Below are positions 7,372-13,052 of a DNA stretch of 13,052 bases, one piece after another (within the stretch, counting starts at the first letter, position 1; the number at the start of each line of letters is the position of its first letter). The stretch spans positions 1 through 13,052 of the forward strand of contig JAKEHZ010000263.1 in assembly GCA_022614735.1 (NCBI GenBank), written 5' to 3'. The position numbers were made by a program, and so were the translations under genes. Below the pieces are notes generated by a model. It did not search any database, was not told the DNA's origin, and was given only the letters and a program-made list of their open reading frames with translations. Origin of the DNA: Acidobacteriota bacterium (GTDB lineage: Bacteria; Acidobacteriota; Blastocatellia; RBC074).

Positions 7372-8225
7372 TTCTCTCCCCCCTTCTCATACATTACTCC
7401 TCGAGCCTCCAGTCCTGCCCTCGCAGCCAGTGGCCATGTCTGCATCGTCTCGACCATCTTCGAGTGGTGAATGATATAGCCGGTGACCATACCAAAAGCG
7501 ATCTGCGAGGCGACGAACCAAATCCAATTGATTCGCGCATTCAGCGTAGGATTGATCAAGCCCAGGGTCGCCCAGACCAGCGCCGACCACAGGATTGGGC
7601 TCAAGAAGCTGCCCCAGAAAGCAGCCCGGCGTGAGGGCAACATCGGAAGCAGAATGGCGAAGAGCAGTCCGACCAGGCATGAAAAGGCTGCGTGACAGAT
7701 CAAGGCGATGATGAAGGATGTGCCATCGAATGCCTTTAACTGCGTCAAATCTGCCATAGCCATTGAGGGCAGCGCCACAGCGGCAAGCAGGTTGATTGGA
7801 TACCAGATGCTGTCGTGTGCGATGAACCCATAAAGACAAGCGACCAGCGCCATCGCTATCCCGCCCACCAGGCCTCCTTTGATCCCGGACGAGTAAGGAT
7901 GGATCTGCGCAGGGATGCGCACACGATGACTTGCCACACCTGCTTGTAAGCGTGCCACAGAACGTGATGAGACTTTGATGGGCTGGGCACGTTGCGATTC
8001 CGGAAGGACGGGGACCAGTTCATGCTTCTCCATGGGAAAAATCTCTTTGAACCAACCTACCGCACCCAGCAGTAGAAGCAACAGGCCAACCACACTGACT
8101 GCAACCTGTGTGACCAGCCCGGCGACTAACAACGTGATTCCGAATGCCAGGATCATTGGCCAATAGGTCGGCGCCGGCATCTCTATAGCATCAGGAATAT
8201 GGTCCTCATTCTGATCAGATGTCAT
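7368..8225 (-). CDS. Membrane protein, N-terminus like oxidase subunit IV
   Basis: I do not recognise the whole protein. Seen: about seven membrane helices (22-40, 43-58, 116-135, 141-157, 169-193, 203-222, 233-252) in 285 residues. The first two form a hairpin reading APTYWPMILAFGITLLVAGL then LLLLLLGAVGWFKE, which resembles the small subunit IV of aa3 oxidases in Gram-positive and other bacteria. A soluble linker (60-112) follows, then a five-helix domain with WYPINLLAA at 141-149. It starts 16 nt after subunit III, with GGGAGAG as ribosome site, in the slot where subunit IV genes usually sit. A structural oxidase subunit with an added membrane domain is the best guess; the function of the C-terminal part is unknown. 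Confidence 0.6.
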   Translation of the reverse strand: MTSDQNEDHIPDAIEMPAPTYWPMILAFGITLLVAGLVTQVAVSVVGLLLLLLGAVGWFKEIFPMEKHELVPVLPESQRAQPIKVSSRSVARLQAGVASHRVRIPAQIHPYSSGIKGGLVGGIAMALVACLYGFIAHDSIWYPINLLAAVALPSMAMADLTQLKAFDGTSFIIALICHAAFSCLVGLLFAILLPMLPSRRAAFWGSFLSPILWSALVWATLGLINPTLNARINWIWFVASQIAFGMVTGYIIHHSKMVETMQTWPLAARAGLEARGVMYEKGGEK

Positions 8226-8241
8226 TACTATTCTCTCCCGT

Positions 8242-8841
8242 CTAACGGCCGATAATGTAAACCACGGTCAAGACGACGACCCATACGGCATCTACAAAAT
8301 GCCAGTACCAGGAGACCATCTTTAAATGCTCGGCGTGCCTTTGCTTCACATACCCGCGCAAACTTAAAGACAGCACCAACACGAGGAGGGTGAGTCCCAC
8401 AATGACGTGACTCGCGTGTAACCCAACCAACGAGTAAAAGGTCGTTCCGAACAGATTGGTACTTATCGTCAGGCCTTGTTTTGTGATCAGCCTATACCAT
8501 TCTCTCGCCGTTGAGGCGATAAAAATCAGCCCCAGGACAATGGTGATAAACCACCACAACTTAAAGGCAGAGTATTTTTCCTGCTCGAAAGCACGCTCAG
8601 CAAAAACGATCGTCAGGCTGCTTGAAAGCAGGCAGATCGTGGCGATGATTGGCAACTCCAAAACATCTTTCGGATAGGGGCCAGTCAAACTCTTGCCTAA
8701 GTAAAAGACATAAGCGGCAACGAAAATTGAGAAGAGTGCGGTCTCCGTCAGTATTAGAGCAAGCAGTGCGGCCTTGCGCCGTGACGGCAGCTTCCACTCG
8801 GCTGATTCAATCCCTCTAGACAAAGCATCGGCACTTGTCAT
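8242..8841 (-). CDS. coxC: Cytochrome c oxidase subunit III (caa3-type)
   Basis: Structural membrane subunit that stabilises the oxidase core, 199 residues with five helices, the short form lacking the first two helices of the mitochondrial protein. Family marks are LTETALFSIFVAAYV (31-45, with conserved E33), SSSLTI (73-78), TFYSLVGLHASHVIVGL (134-150) and the C-terminal WYWHFVDAVWV (178-188). Subunits II and I are directly upstream and the subunit IV-like gene follows 16 nt downstream. The ATG has only a weak ribosome site (AAGAGAT). The leader is the heptamer hairpin at 8863-8945, which could affect how much subunit III is made relative to I and II. Confidence 0.93.
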   Translation of the reverse strand: MTSADALSRGIESAEWKLPSRRKAALLALILTETALFSIFVAAYVFYLGKSLTGPYPKDVLELPIIATICLLSSSLTIVFAERAFEQEKYSAFKLWWFITIVLGLIFIASTAREWYRLITKQGLTISTNLFGTTFYSLVGLHASHVIVGLTLLVLVLSLSLRGYVKQRHAEHLKMVSWYWHFVDAVWVVVLTVVYIIGR

Positions 8842-8862
8842 TGATCTATCTCTTTCTGAAAC

Positions 8863-8945
8863 AGATGCTAGATGCTAGATGCTAGATGCTAGATGCTAGG
8901 TGAGCCTCCTAGCATCTAGCATCTAGCATCTAGCATCTAGCATCT
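8863..8945. repeat. TAGATGC heptamer inverted repeat, 38-bp perfect arms
   Basis: Arms 8863-8900 and 8908-8945 are exact reverse complements over 38 bp with a 7-nt loop. Each arm holds AGATGC plus four TAGATGC units plus TAGG. The unit is the same as at 6537-6612. It occupies most of the 106-nt gap between the subunit I stop (8948) and the subunit III start (8841). Confidence 0.97.
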
Positions 8946-8947
8946 TC

Positions 8948-10621
8948 TTATTCGTATCTCCAATCCGGGTCTTCCGGATGCTTAATGTCCCACAACGGGC
9001 GCCGGCTTCTCACTTTCGGCAAGACCTCGAAGTTGTATGCCGGAGGAGGTGATGTCGTAGCCCATTCGAGCGTCCATGCGTCCCAGGGATCATCACCCGC
9101 CTTTTCACCCTTCCGGGCTGACCAGAGCAGGTTGATAACCAAACAGAGGACAGCTGCGGCTTGAAGGGCAACTCCGATCGTCGAAATCATGTTGAAAACC
9201 TCCCAGCCCCGTCCGGCATCGTAGGTATAAATTCGTCGCGGCATCCCCAGAAATCCTGGGATGTGCATGGTGTCGAAGGTGAGGTGGAACCCGATCGTGA
9301 ATAGCCAGAAATGCCAGAGGCCCAGCTTCTTGTTGAGCATTCTGCCGATGGCTTTTGGATACCAGTAATAGATCGCAGCAAAAATTGTGTAGAGGAGGCC
9401 GCCGATCAGCACAAAGTGGAAGTGCGCCACTACAAAGGTAGAGTCACTCAACTGCCAGTCGAACGGGGCTGCTGCCAACATAATGCCGGTCAGTCCCGCG
9501 ATGAGAAACTGAAACAGGAAACCAATGCAGAAGAGCATGGGCAGTTCAAAACGAATCTTGCCTCCATACATTGTTCCCAGCCAATTGAAGATTTTGATCC
9601 CGGTAGGCACTCCTACGAGCATCGTCGTGACGGCGAAGAAGGTGTTGCCAATCGAACTCATGCCGACCGTGAACATGTGATGCGCCCATACGCCAAAGCT
9701 GATGAAGCCGATCATGATCGCCGCAGCTACCATAAACGGGTATCCGAAGATTGGCTTACGAGAAAAGACAGGGATAATCTCTGAGGCGACGGCAAAGGCC
9801 GGCATAATCAAGATGTAGACTTCAGGGTGACCGAAGATCCAGAAGAAGTGTTGCCACAACACCGCCGATCCTCCCGCCTGCGTATCGAAGAACATCGCTC
9901 CGAGGAACCGGTCAAGCAAGAGCATAATCTGCGCGGCCGATAGCGGAGGCATGGCAAGCAAGATCATTCCTGCTACAATAAGCATCAACCAGACAAACAT
10001 CGGCATGCGCATGAGCGTCATACCTTTGCATCGCATGCAGAAAATAGTTGCAATGAGATTGATGGCGGTAACAATACTCCCGATGCCGCCAAGCAAGATG
10101 GCCAAAATCCAATAGTCAGTACTCATCCCGGGCGAGAAGGCGCGAGCGGTCAACGGAGAATAGGCAAACCAGCCTACATCCGGAGCCGAGCCCATCCCCG
10201 ACAGACCGGCCCCTGCGAGGTAGCTGAAATAGAGTAGCAGTCCGCCGAAAAAGAACATCCAGAAGCCAAAAGCGTTGAGCCTGGGTAAGGCCATATCGCG
10301 CGCTCCGATCATCAGCGGCACCAGGTAGTTTGCCAACCCGGCCAGGATCGGCATACCGACCAGAAAGACCATCGCAGTCCCATGCATCGTGAAGAGGCGG
10401 TTGAAGACTTGTGGGGAGATAAAATCGTTATTTGGAACGACGAGCTGCAGTCGCATAAGCGCAGCCATCGAACCTGCCACGGTAAAGAAGAACAACGCCG
10501 CAGCGATATACATCAGGCCGAGTTTCTTGTGATCTACGGTAACAACCAGCTCGTGGAGTCGAGTTATTATTGAAGGATGCATTTCCGGCGCGCGCGCCAG
10601 CGCAACCTCTTGTACTGCCAT
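8948..10621 (-). CDS. coxA: Cytochrome c oxidase subunit I (caa3-type)
   Basis: Catalytic subunit that reduces oxygen to water and pumps protons, 557 residues. Heme a ligands are H80 (MHGTAM) and H402; the heme a3 ligand is H400 (VVAHFHF). CuB ligands are H265 (in GHPEVY, with cross-linked Y269), H314 and H315. Proton-path residues of the A1 class are present: D109, N98 and N116 in the D channel, E267 at its end and K343 (PTGIKIF) in the K channel; the Asn that often follows N116 is Ala. The start is firm: AGGAGGAA (10627-10634) five bases before ATG, overlapping the end of the subunit II gene, whose stop is only 16 nt away. A heme-copper A1-type oxidase is certain; heme a rather than o is assumed from the subunit set. 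Confidence 0.97.
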   Translation of the reverse strand: MAVQEVALARAPEMHPSIITRLHELVVTVDHKKLGLMYIAAALFFFTVAGSMAALMRLQLVVPNNDFISPQVFNRLFTMHGTAMVFLVGMPILAGLANYLVPLMIGARDMALPRLNAFGFWMFFFGGLLLYFSYLAGAGLSGMGSAPDVGWFAYSPLTARAFSPGMSTDYWILAILLGGIGSIVTAINLIATIFCMRCKGMTLMRMPMFVWLMLIVAGMILLAMPPLSAAQIMLLLDRFLGAMFFDTQAGGSAVLWQHFFWIFGHPEVYILIMPAFAVASEIIPVFSRKPIFGYPFMVAAAIMIGFISFGVWAHHMFTVGMSSIGNTFFAVTTMLVGVPTGIKIFNWLGTMYGGKIRFELPMLFCIGFLFQFLIAGLTGIMLAAAPFDWQLSDSTFVVAHFHFVLIGGLLYTIFAAIYYWYPKAIGRMLNKKLGLWHFWLFTIGFHLTFDTMHIPGFLGMPRRIYTYDAGRGWEVFNMISTIGVALQAAAVLCLVINLLWSARKGEKAGDDPWDAWTLEWATTSPPPAYNFEVLPKVRSRRPLWDIKHPEDPDWRYE

Positions 10622-10637
10622 TGCTATTCCTCCTGAG

Positions 10638-11630
10638 CTATTTCAAAGTCGACAGGTAAGCTACGATTAGATCCAGCTCCTGCTGCGATAGCTGCATATC
10701 AGGCATCAAGCAGCCCTCCTTCAGTTTTTGTGGATCGTGCACCCAGGCGCGCAGCAAATTCGGCGTATTTTTAATCGCGCCGGCGCCGAGCGTGTCTCGG
10801 CTCATCAGATGGGTCAGGTCGGGACCGAACTTGCCCCCGGCAATTGTTCCGCTGATCGTGTGACAGTTGACGCACGAGGTCGAGAGGAAAACTTTTCGCC
10901 CGGCCGTTACCTCTCTGTTATCAACTGCCGGCTTCTGCTGTTCGAGCACCCATCTGTCGAACTCCTCCTGTTGGTGCACTATCACGCGAATGAGCATGTG
11001 CGCGTGCTGCGTGCCGCAATATTCAGCGCAATTACCCAGATAGAGTCCCGTCTGCTTGGGGTCGAACCACATATAGTTGTCTCGGTTCGGAATCAGGTCC
11101 ACCTTCCCACTGAGCTGAGGAACCCAGTAACTATGTGCGACATCGGCCGACTGCAACTTCAAAACGGTTCGCCGTGGCTTGGCCGGATCACTGACCGGCA
11201 CATGAAGTTCGTTTGCTGTCACAATCCCCAGATCCGGATACCGAATCTCCCACCACCACTGATGACCAACCACAGTTACCTTCAGCGAATCCGGTGGGTG
11301 TGTGGCGTTCTGCACATCACTGATCGTCCGGGCGGTCACCAGGATCAGCACGAAGACGATCAGAATGGGGAACACTGTCCAGGCCAGTTCTATCTGGTTG
11401 CTTCCATAGATTTGTGGCGGCTCACTCTGCTCATCATTCGACCGGGTTCGGAACCGGATGATGGTGTAGACCAATAGACCGCCAACGATCAGAAATATGA
11501 CCCCACAGATCGCCAGGGTCAGCAGAGAGATCTGGTAGATTGACTCACTCGGCGTTGCAAGCGGCTTAAAAATATTAGTCACTTGTTCAGGTACAACTGC
11601 GATCTGATGGATGTTGAGATTGTCAGCCAC
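10638..11630 (-). CDS. coxB: Cytochrome c oxidase subunit II with fused heme c (caa3-type)
   Basis: Accepts electrons for the oxidase, 330 residues. Two N-terminal helices (about 32-58 and 83-101) are followed by the CuA cupredoxin domain. CuA ligands are H166 and C201-A-E203-x-C205-x3-H209-x2-M212; the aromatic run WWWE (125-128) is the usual electron entry site. A C-terminal class I cytochrome c domain follows, with CVNCH at 253-257 and likely axial M309 (CLMPDM), which makes this a caa3 rather than aa3 enzyme. It is the first gene of the cluster. The start is a GTG at 11630 with a weak GGTGGA five bases upstream; the next in-frame Met is residue 187, so this start is needed for the membrane helices. 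Confidence 0.96.
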   Translation of the reverse strand: MADNLNIHQIAVVPEQVTNIFKPLATPSESIYQISLLTLAICGVIFLIVGGLLVYTIIRFRTRSNDEQSEPPQIYGSNQIELAWTVFPILIVFVLILVTARTISDVQNATHPPDSLKVTVVGHQWWWEIRYPDLGIVTANELHVPVSDPAKPRRTVLKLQSADVAHSYWVPQLSGKVDLIPNRDNYMWFDPKQTGLYLGNCAEYCGTQHAHMLIRVIVHQQEEFDRWVLEQQKPAVDNREVTAGRKVFLSTSCVNCHTISGTIAGGKFGPDLTHLMSRDTLGAGAIKNTPNLLRAWVHDPQKLKEGCLMPDMQLSQQELDLIVAYLSTLK

Positions 11631-11673
11631 GAAGTTCCACCATTGTTACTATTGCCACAATTGCTTGTTTAGC

Positions 11674-11838
11674 CGGTTATCTCACCGCCCAAATTCTGCT
11701 TGAAGCCTCCCTCCAAATCAGTTTTCAGTTTTCAGTTTTCAGTTTTCAGCTGGCGCGAGATATCGCTGAAAACCGAAAACTGAAAACTGAAAACTGTTTT
11801 TCATTCTCATCTGCAGAATTCGGGCGGCGAGATAGCCG
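11674..11838. repeat. Outer imperfect inverted repeat enclosing a heptamer hairpin
   Basis: Positions 11674-11699 and 11813-11838 are reverse complements at 23 of 26 positions. The mismatches are 11691/11821, 11684/11828 and 11677/11835; in minus-strand RNA the first two become U-G wobbles. The arms enclose 113 nt that contain the CAGTTTT hairpin. The inner edge lies about 44 nt upstream of the subunit II start. The whole could be a small mobile element or a leader structure. Confidence 0.85.
11719..11796. repeat. CAGTTTT heptamer inverted repeat (hairpin)
   Basis: Four CAGTTTT units plus CAGC (11719-11750) face GCTG plus four AAAACTG-type units (11765-11796). The 32-nt arms match except for one A-C pair (11741/11774), with a 14-nt loop. 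It lies in the leader or promoter region of the respiratory operon. Confidence 0.95.
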
Positions 11839-12068
11839 CGGGTGAATCCAGTCCATCTTTCGCTGCGCAAACCTCACGCCAGAGAGCGACGTCCCATGTC
11901 GAGTTTTGACAACAGACTGATTGATTTGAACTTCAGTGAGGGTTAGAGTTCACCGGCAATGGTACTGATGGTGGGCAAGCCTGTGGCAGCGAACGGAAAC
12001 TATGACATTTCGAGGAAACCTTGATCTTGATATGGTCTATTGTGAAGGGCGCTAAGCCTTTTCGTATT

Positions 12069-12926
12069 CTATTTAAACCCGTGAGTAACTTCCCATGCCT
12101 CACGATCACGCAACAAGGTAGAAAGTAACATCGTGTGCAAACCGTGGCCCGATCTCGAAGCGCGCACGTGACCGAGAATTGGCATGCCACACAAGGCTAA
12201 GTCGCCGATGATGTCCAGGATCTTGTGGCGCACGAATTCATCCTCATACCGCAAAGGCTCAGAATTTAAAATCCCATCTCTGGTCAAGGCAATTGCATTT
12301 TCGAGCGAGCCACCGCGCGCCAGACCATTCTGCCGCAGCATCATCAGTTCTTCGACGAATCCGAAGGTGCGCGCTGGTGCGATCTCCGTGAGGTAATCGC
12401 CGGATCGAAAGGTAATTGCGCGGCGCTGAACGCCGATCAGCGGGTGCGGGAAATCTATCTCGCATGTGATGCGAAATTCATCGGCCGGCTCGATGGACAT
12501 CGCGCGATTCTTCTCGCTTACTTCAACACGCTTGAGCACGCGCAGATAAGCGCGCGGCGCTTCCAGTTCAATAATACCGGCCCGCTCTATCAGGTCAACC
12601 CATATTTTACTGCTCCCATCGAGGATGGGTACCTCGAGCGAATCGACCTCGATTATTGCATTATCAACGCCACACCCTGAGAGGGCAGACAGAAGGTGCT
12701 CGACCGTAGCGATCATGACGCCCGACCTCATCAAGGTCGTGGCGTAGCTGACGTGCGCGACGTTTTGCGGAGCGGCGGGAATCTCAAAGTCATTGAGATC
12801 GGTGCGGCGAAATACGTAGCCAGTGTATGCCGGTGCGGGTTTTACCGTGACATTAACCGGAGAGTTTGAATGAAGTCCGGTGCCACACGTACTGAAGCTC
12901 TCACCAATTGTCGTTTGTTTGCTCAA
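12069..12926 (-). CDS. lpxC: UDP-3-O-acyl-N-acetylglucosamine deacetylase
   Basis: Zinc amidase catalysing the committed step of lipid A synthesis in the cytoplasm, 285 residues, close to the usual length. Zinc ligands are H77 (TVEHLLSAL), H234 and D238 (RHKILDIIGD); E78 is the catalytic base position, K235 the conserved Lys and H261 the likely general acid (SRSGHGLH). The LDGSSKIWV segment (102-110) is also typical. The start is TTG at 12926, supported by GAGGAA (12935-12940) eight bases upstream and by the family N-terminus (QTTIGESFSTCGTGLHS). It shows the organism makes lipopolysaccharide. It is unrelated to respiration and is flanked on both sides by CAGTTTT repeats. Confidence 0.95.
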   Translation of the reverse strand: MSKQTTIGESFSTCGTGLHSNSPVNVTVKPAPAYTGYVFRRTDLNDFEIPAAPQNVAHVSYATTLMRSGVMIATVEHLLSALSGCGVDNAIIEVDSLEVPILDGSSKIWVDLIERAGIIELEAPRAYLRVLKRVEVSEKNRAMSIEPADEFRITCEIDFPHPLIGVQRRAITFRSGDYLTEIAPARTFGFVEELMMLRQNGLARGGSLENAIALTRDGILNSEPLRYEDEFVRHKILDIIGDLALCGMPILGHVRASRSGHGLHTMLLSTLLRDREAWEVTHGFK

Positions 12927-12947
12927 TCCACTAATTCCTCAAGAAAA

Positions 12948-12968
12948 CAGTTTTCAGTTTTCAGTTTT
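12948..12968. repeat. CAGTTTT heptamer tandem array (single arm)
   Basis: Three consecutive CAGTTTT units, 8 nt beyond the lpxC ribosome site and so in the lpxC leader. The unit is identical to that at 11719-11796 on the other side of lpxC. No facing long arm is visible within the window; only a local GAAAAC/GTTTTC dyad at its edge. Confidence 0.9.
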
Positions 12969-13013
12969 CCTGGTGCCAACGGATTTTGTGGTTATGGAAA
13001 GGATGAGAGAAAA

Positions 13014-13049
13014 CGGAACAAACGGAAATAACGGAACAAACGGAAAAAT
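13014..13049. repeat. 9-nt tandem array (CGGAACAAA / CGGAAATAA)
   Basis: Four 9-nt units alternate in sequence: CGGAACAAA, CGGAAATAA, CGGAACAAA, CGGAAAAAT. The alternating design resembles the arms of the palindrome at 1956-2047. It runs to the window edge, so a facing arm could lie outside. Confidence 0.85.
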
Positions 13050-13052
13050 CCT

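Larger units (their letters stand above)
11631..12068. other. 438-bp gap between lpxC and the respiratory cluster
   Basis: This must hold the promoter of the minus-strand respiratory operon and the end of the lpxC transcript. I see no gene with family features and no promoter I can defend. Its visible content is the nested inverted repeat at 11674-11838; the rest (11839-12068) shows no clear repeat. A weak GC-rich dyad lies at about 12046-12061, just after lpxC, but it is not a convincing terminator. Confidence 0.6.

Noticed and set aside
8863..8945. Intrinsic transcription terminator after coxA
   Set aside because: The stem is AT/GC mixed and far longer than usual, no T-run follows on the minus strand, and coxC lies immediately downstream in the same direction.
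11641..11700. Sigma-70 promoter for the respiratory operon
   Set aside because: Candidate boxes on the minus strand had poor matches or wrong spacing; no call is defensible by eye.
11674..11838. Insertion sequence or MITE call
   Set aside because: There is no transposase, no clear target-site duplication next to the arms and only one copy in the window, so it is listed as a repeat only.
11933..12190. 85-aa open frame on the minus strand after lpxC
   Set aside because: Half of it overlaps lpxC in another frame, it shows no domain or ribosome site, and its composition (Cys-rich, irregular) looks like chance.

Overview
The window is a bacterial chromosomal segment devoted almost entirely to aerobic respiration. 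The organism is probably a Gram-negative, outer-membrane bacterium: lpxC (lipid A synthesis) flanks the respiratory genes. The gene style fits Acidobacteriota or a related soil/metagenome phylum: a caa3-type oxidase, a cytochrome b with a fused cytochrome c tail, mid-50s GC by eye, and short-repeat hairpins in the gaps. That taxonomic call is inference from gene content only; no marker gene settles it.

Layout. At the left edge (67-1407, + strand) is a type II NADH:quinone oxidoreductase. It converges with a nine-gene minus-strand cluster running from 11630 down to 1443. In transcription order this holds: caa3 oxidase subunit II with a fused heme c, subunit I, subunit III, a membrane protein whose N-terminus resembles oxidase subunit IV, a diheme cytochrome c, a Rieske protein, a cytochrome b with a fused heme c, a very large fusion of a CtaG-like copper assembly factor with a CcoG-like polyferredoxin, and a FixH/YtkA-like secreted protein. 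Gaps are short (16-107 nt) and one pair overlaps by ATGA, so this looks like one operon. Upstream lies a 438-bp gap and then lpxC (12926-12069, minus, TTG start).

How the genes work together. NDH-2 reduces quinone with NADH. The Rieske/cytochrome b complex oxidises quinol and passes electrons to its own tethered cytochrome c and the diheme cytochrome. The caa3 oxidase takes them through its tethered heme c and CuA to oxygen. No cytochrome c1 or f is present; the diheme protein probably fills that role. The last two genes are likely oxidase assembly factors: CcoG-type proteins reduce Cu(II), CtaG-type proteins deliver copper to the oxidase, and here both lie in one polypeptide.

The most unusual signal is a family of intergenic elements sharing an architecture rather than a sequence. 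They are tandem arrays of a 7-nt unit, often as two facing arms forming a near-perfect hairpin. Units are TAGATGC (twice), CAGTTTT (twice), AAAAGGC and CAGCCCC, with 9-nt relatives elsewhere. Two of them run into coding sequence: one builds the first membrane helix of the CtaG/CcoG fusion, and a 40-bp perfect palindrome builds the N-terminus of the FixH/YtkA-like protein. I see no tRNA, rRNA, CRISPR array, transposase or integrase.
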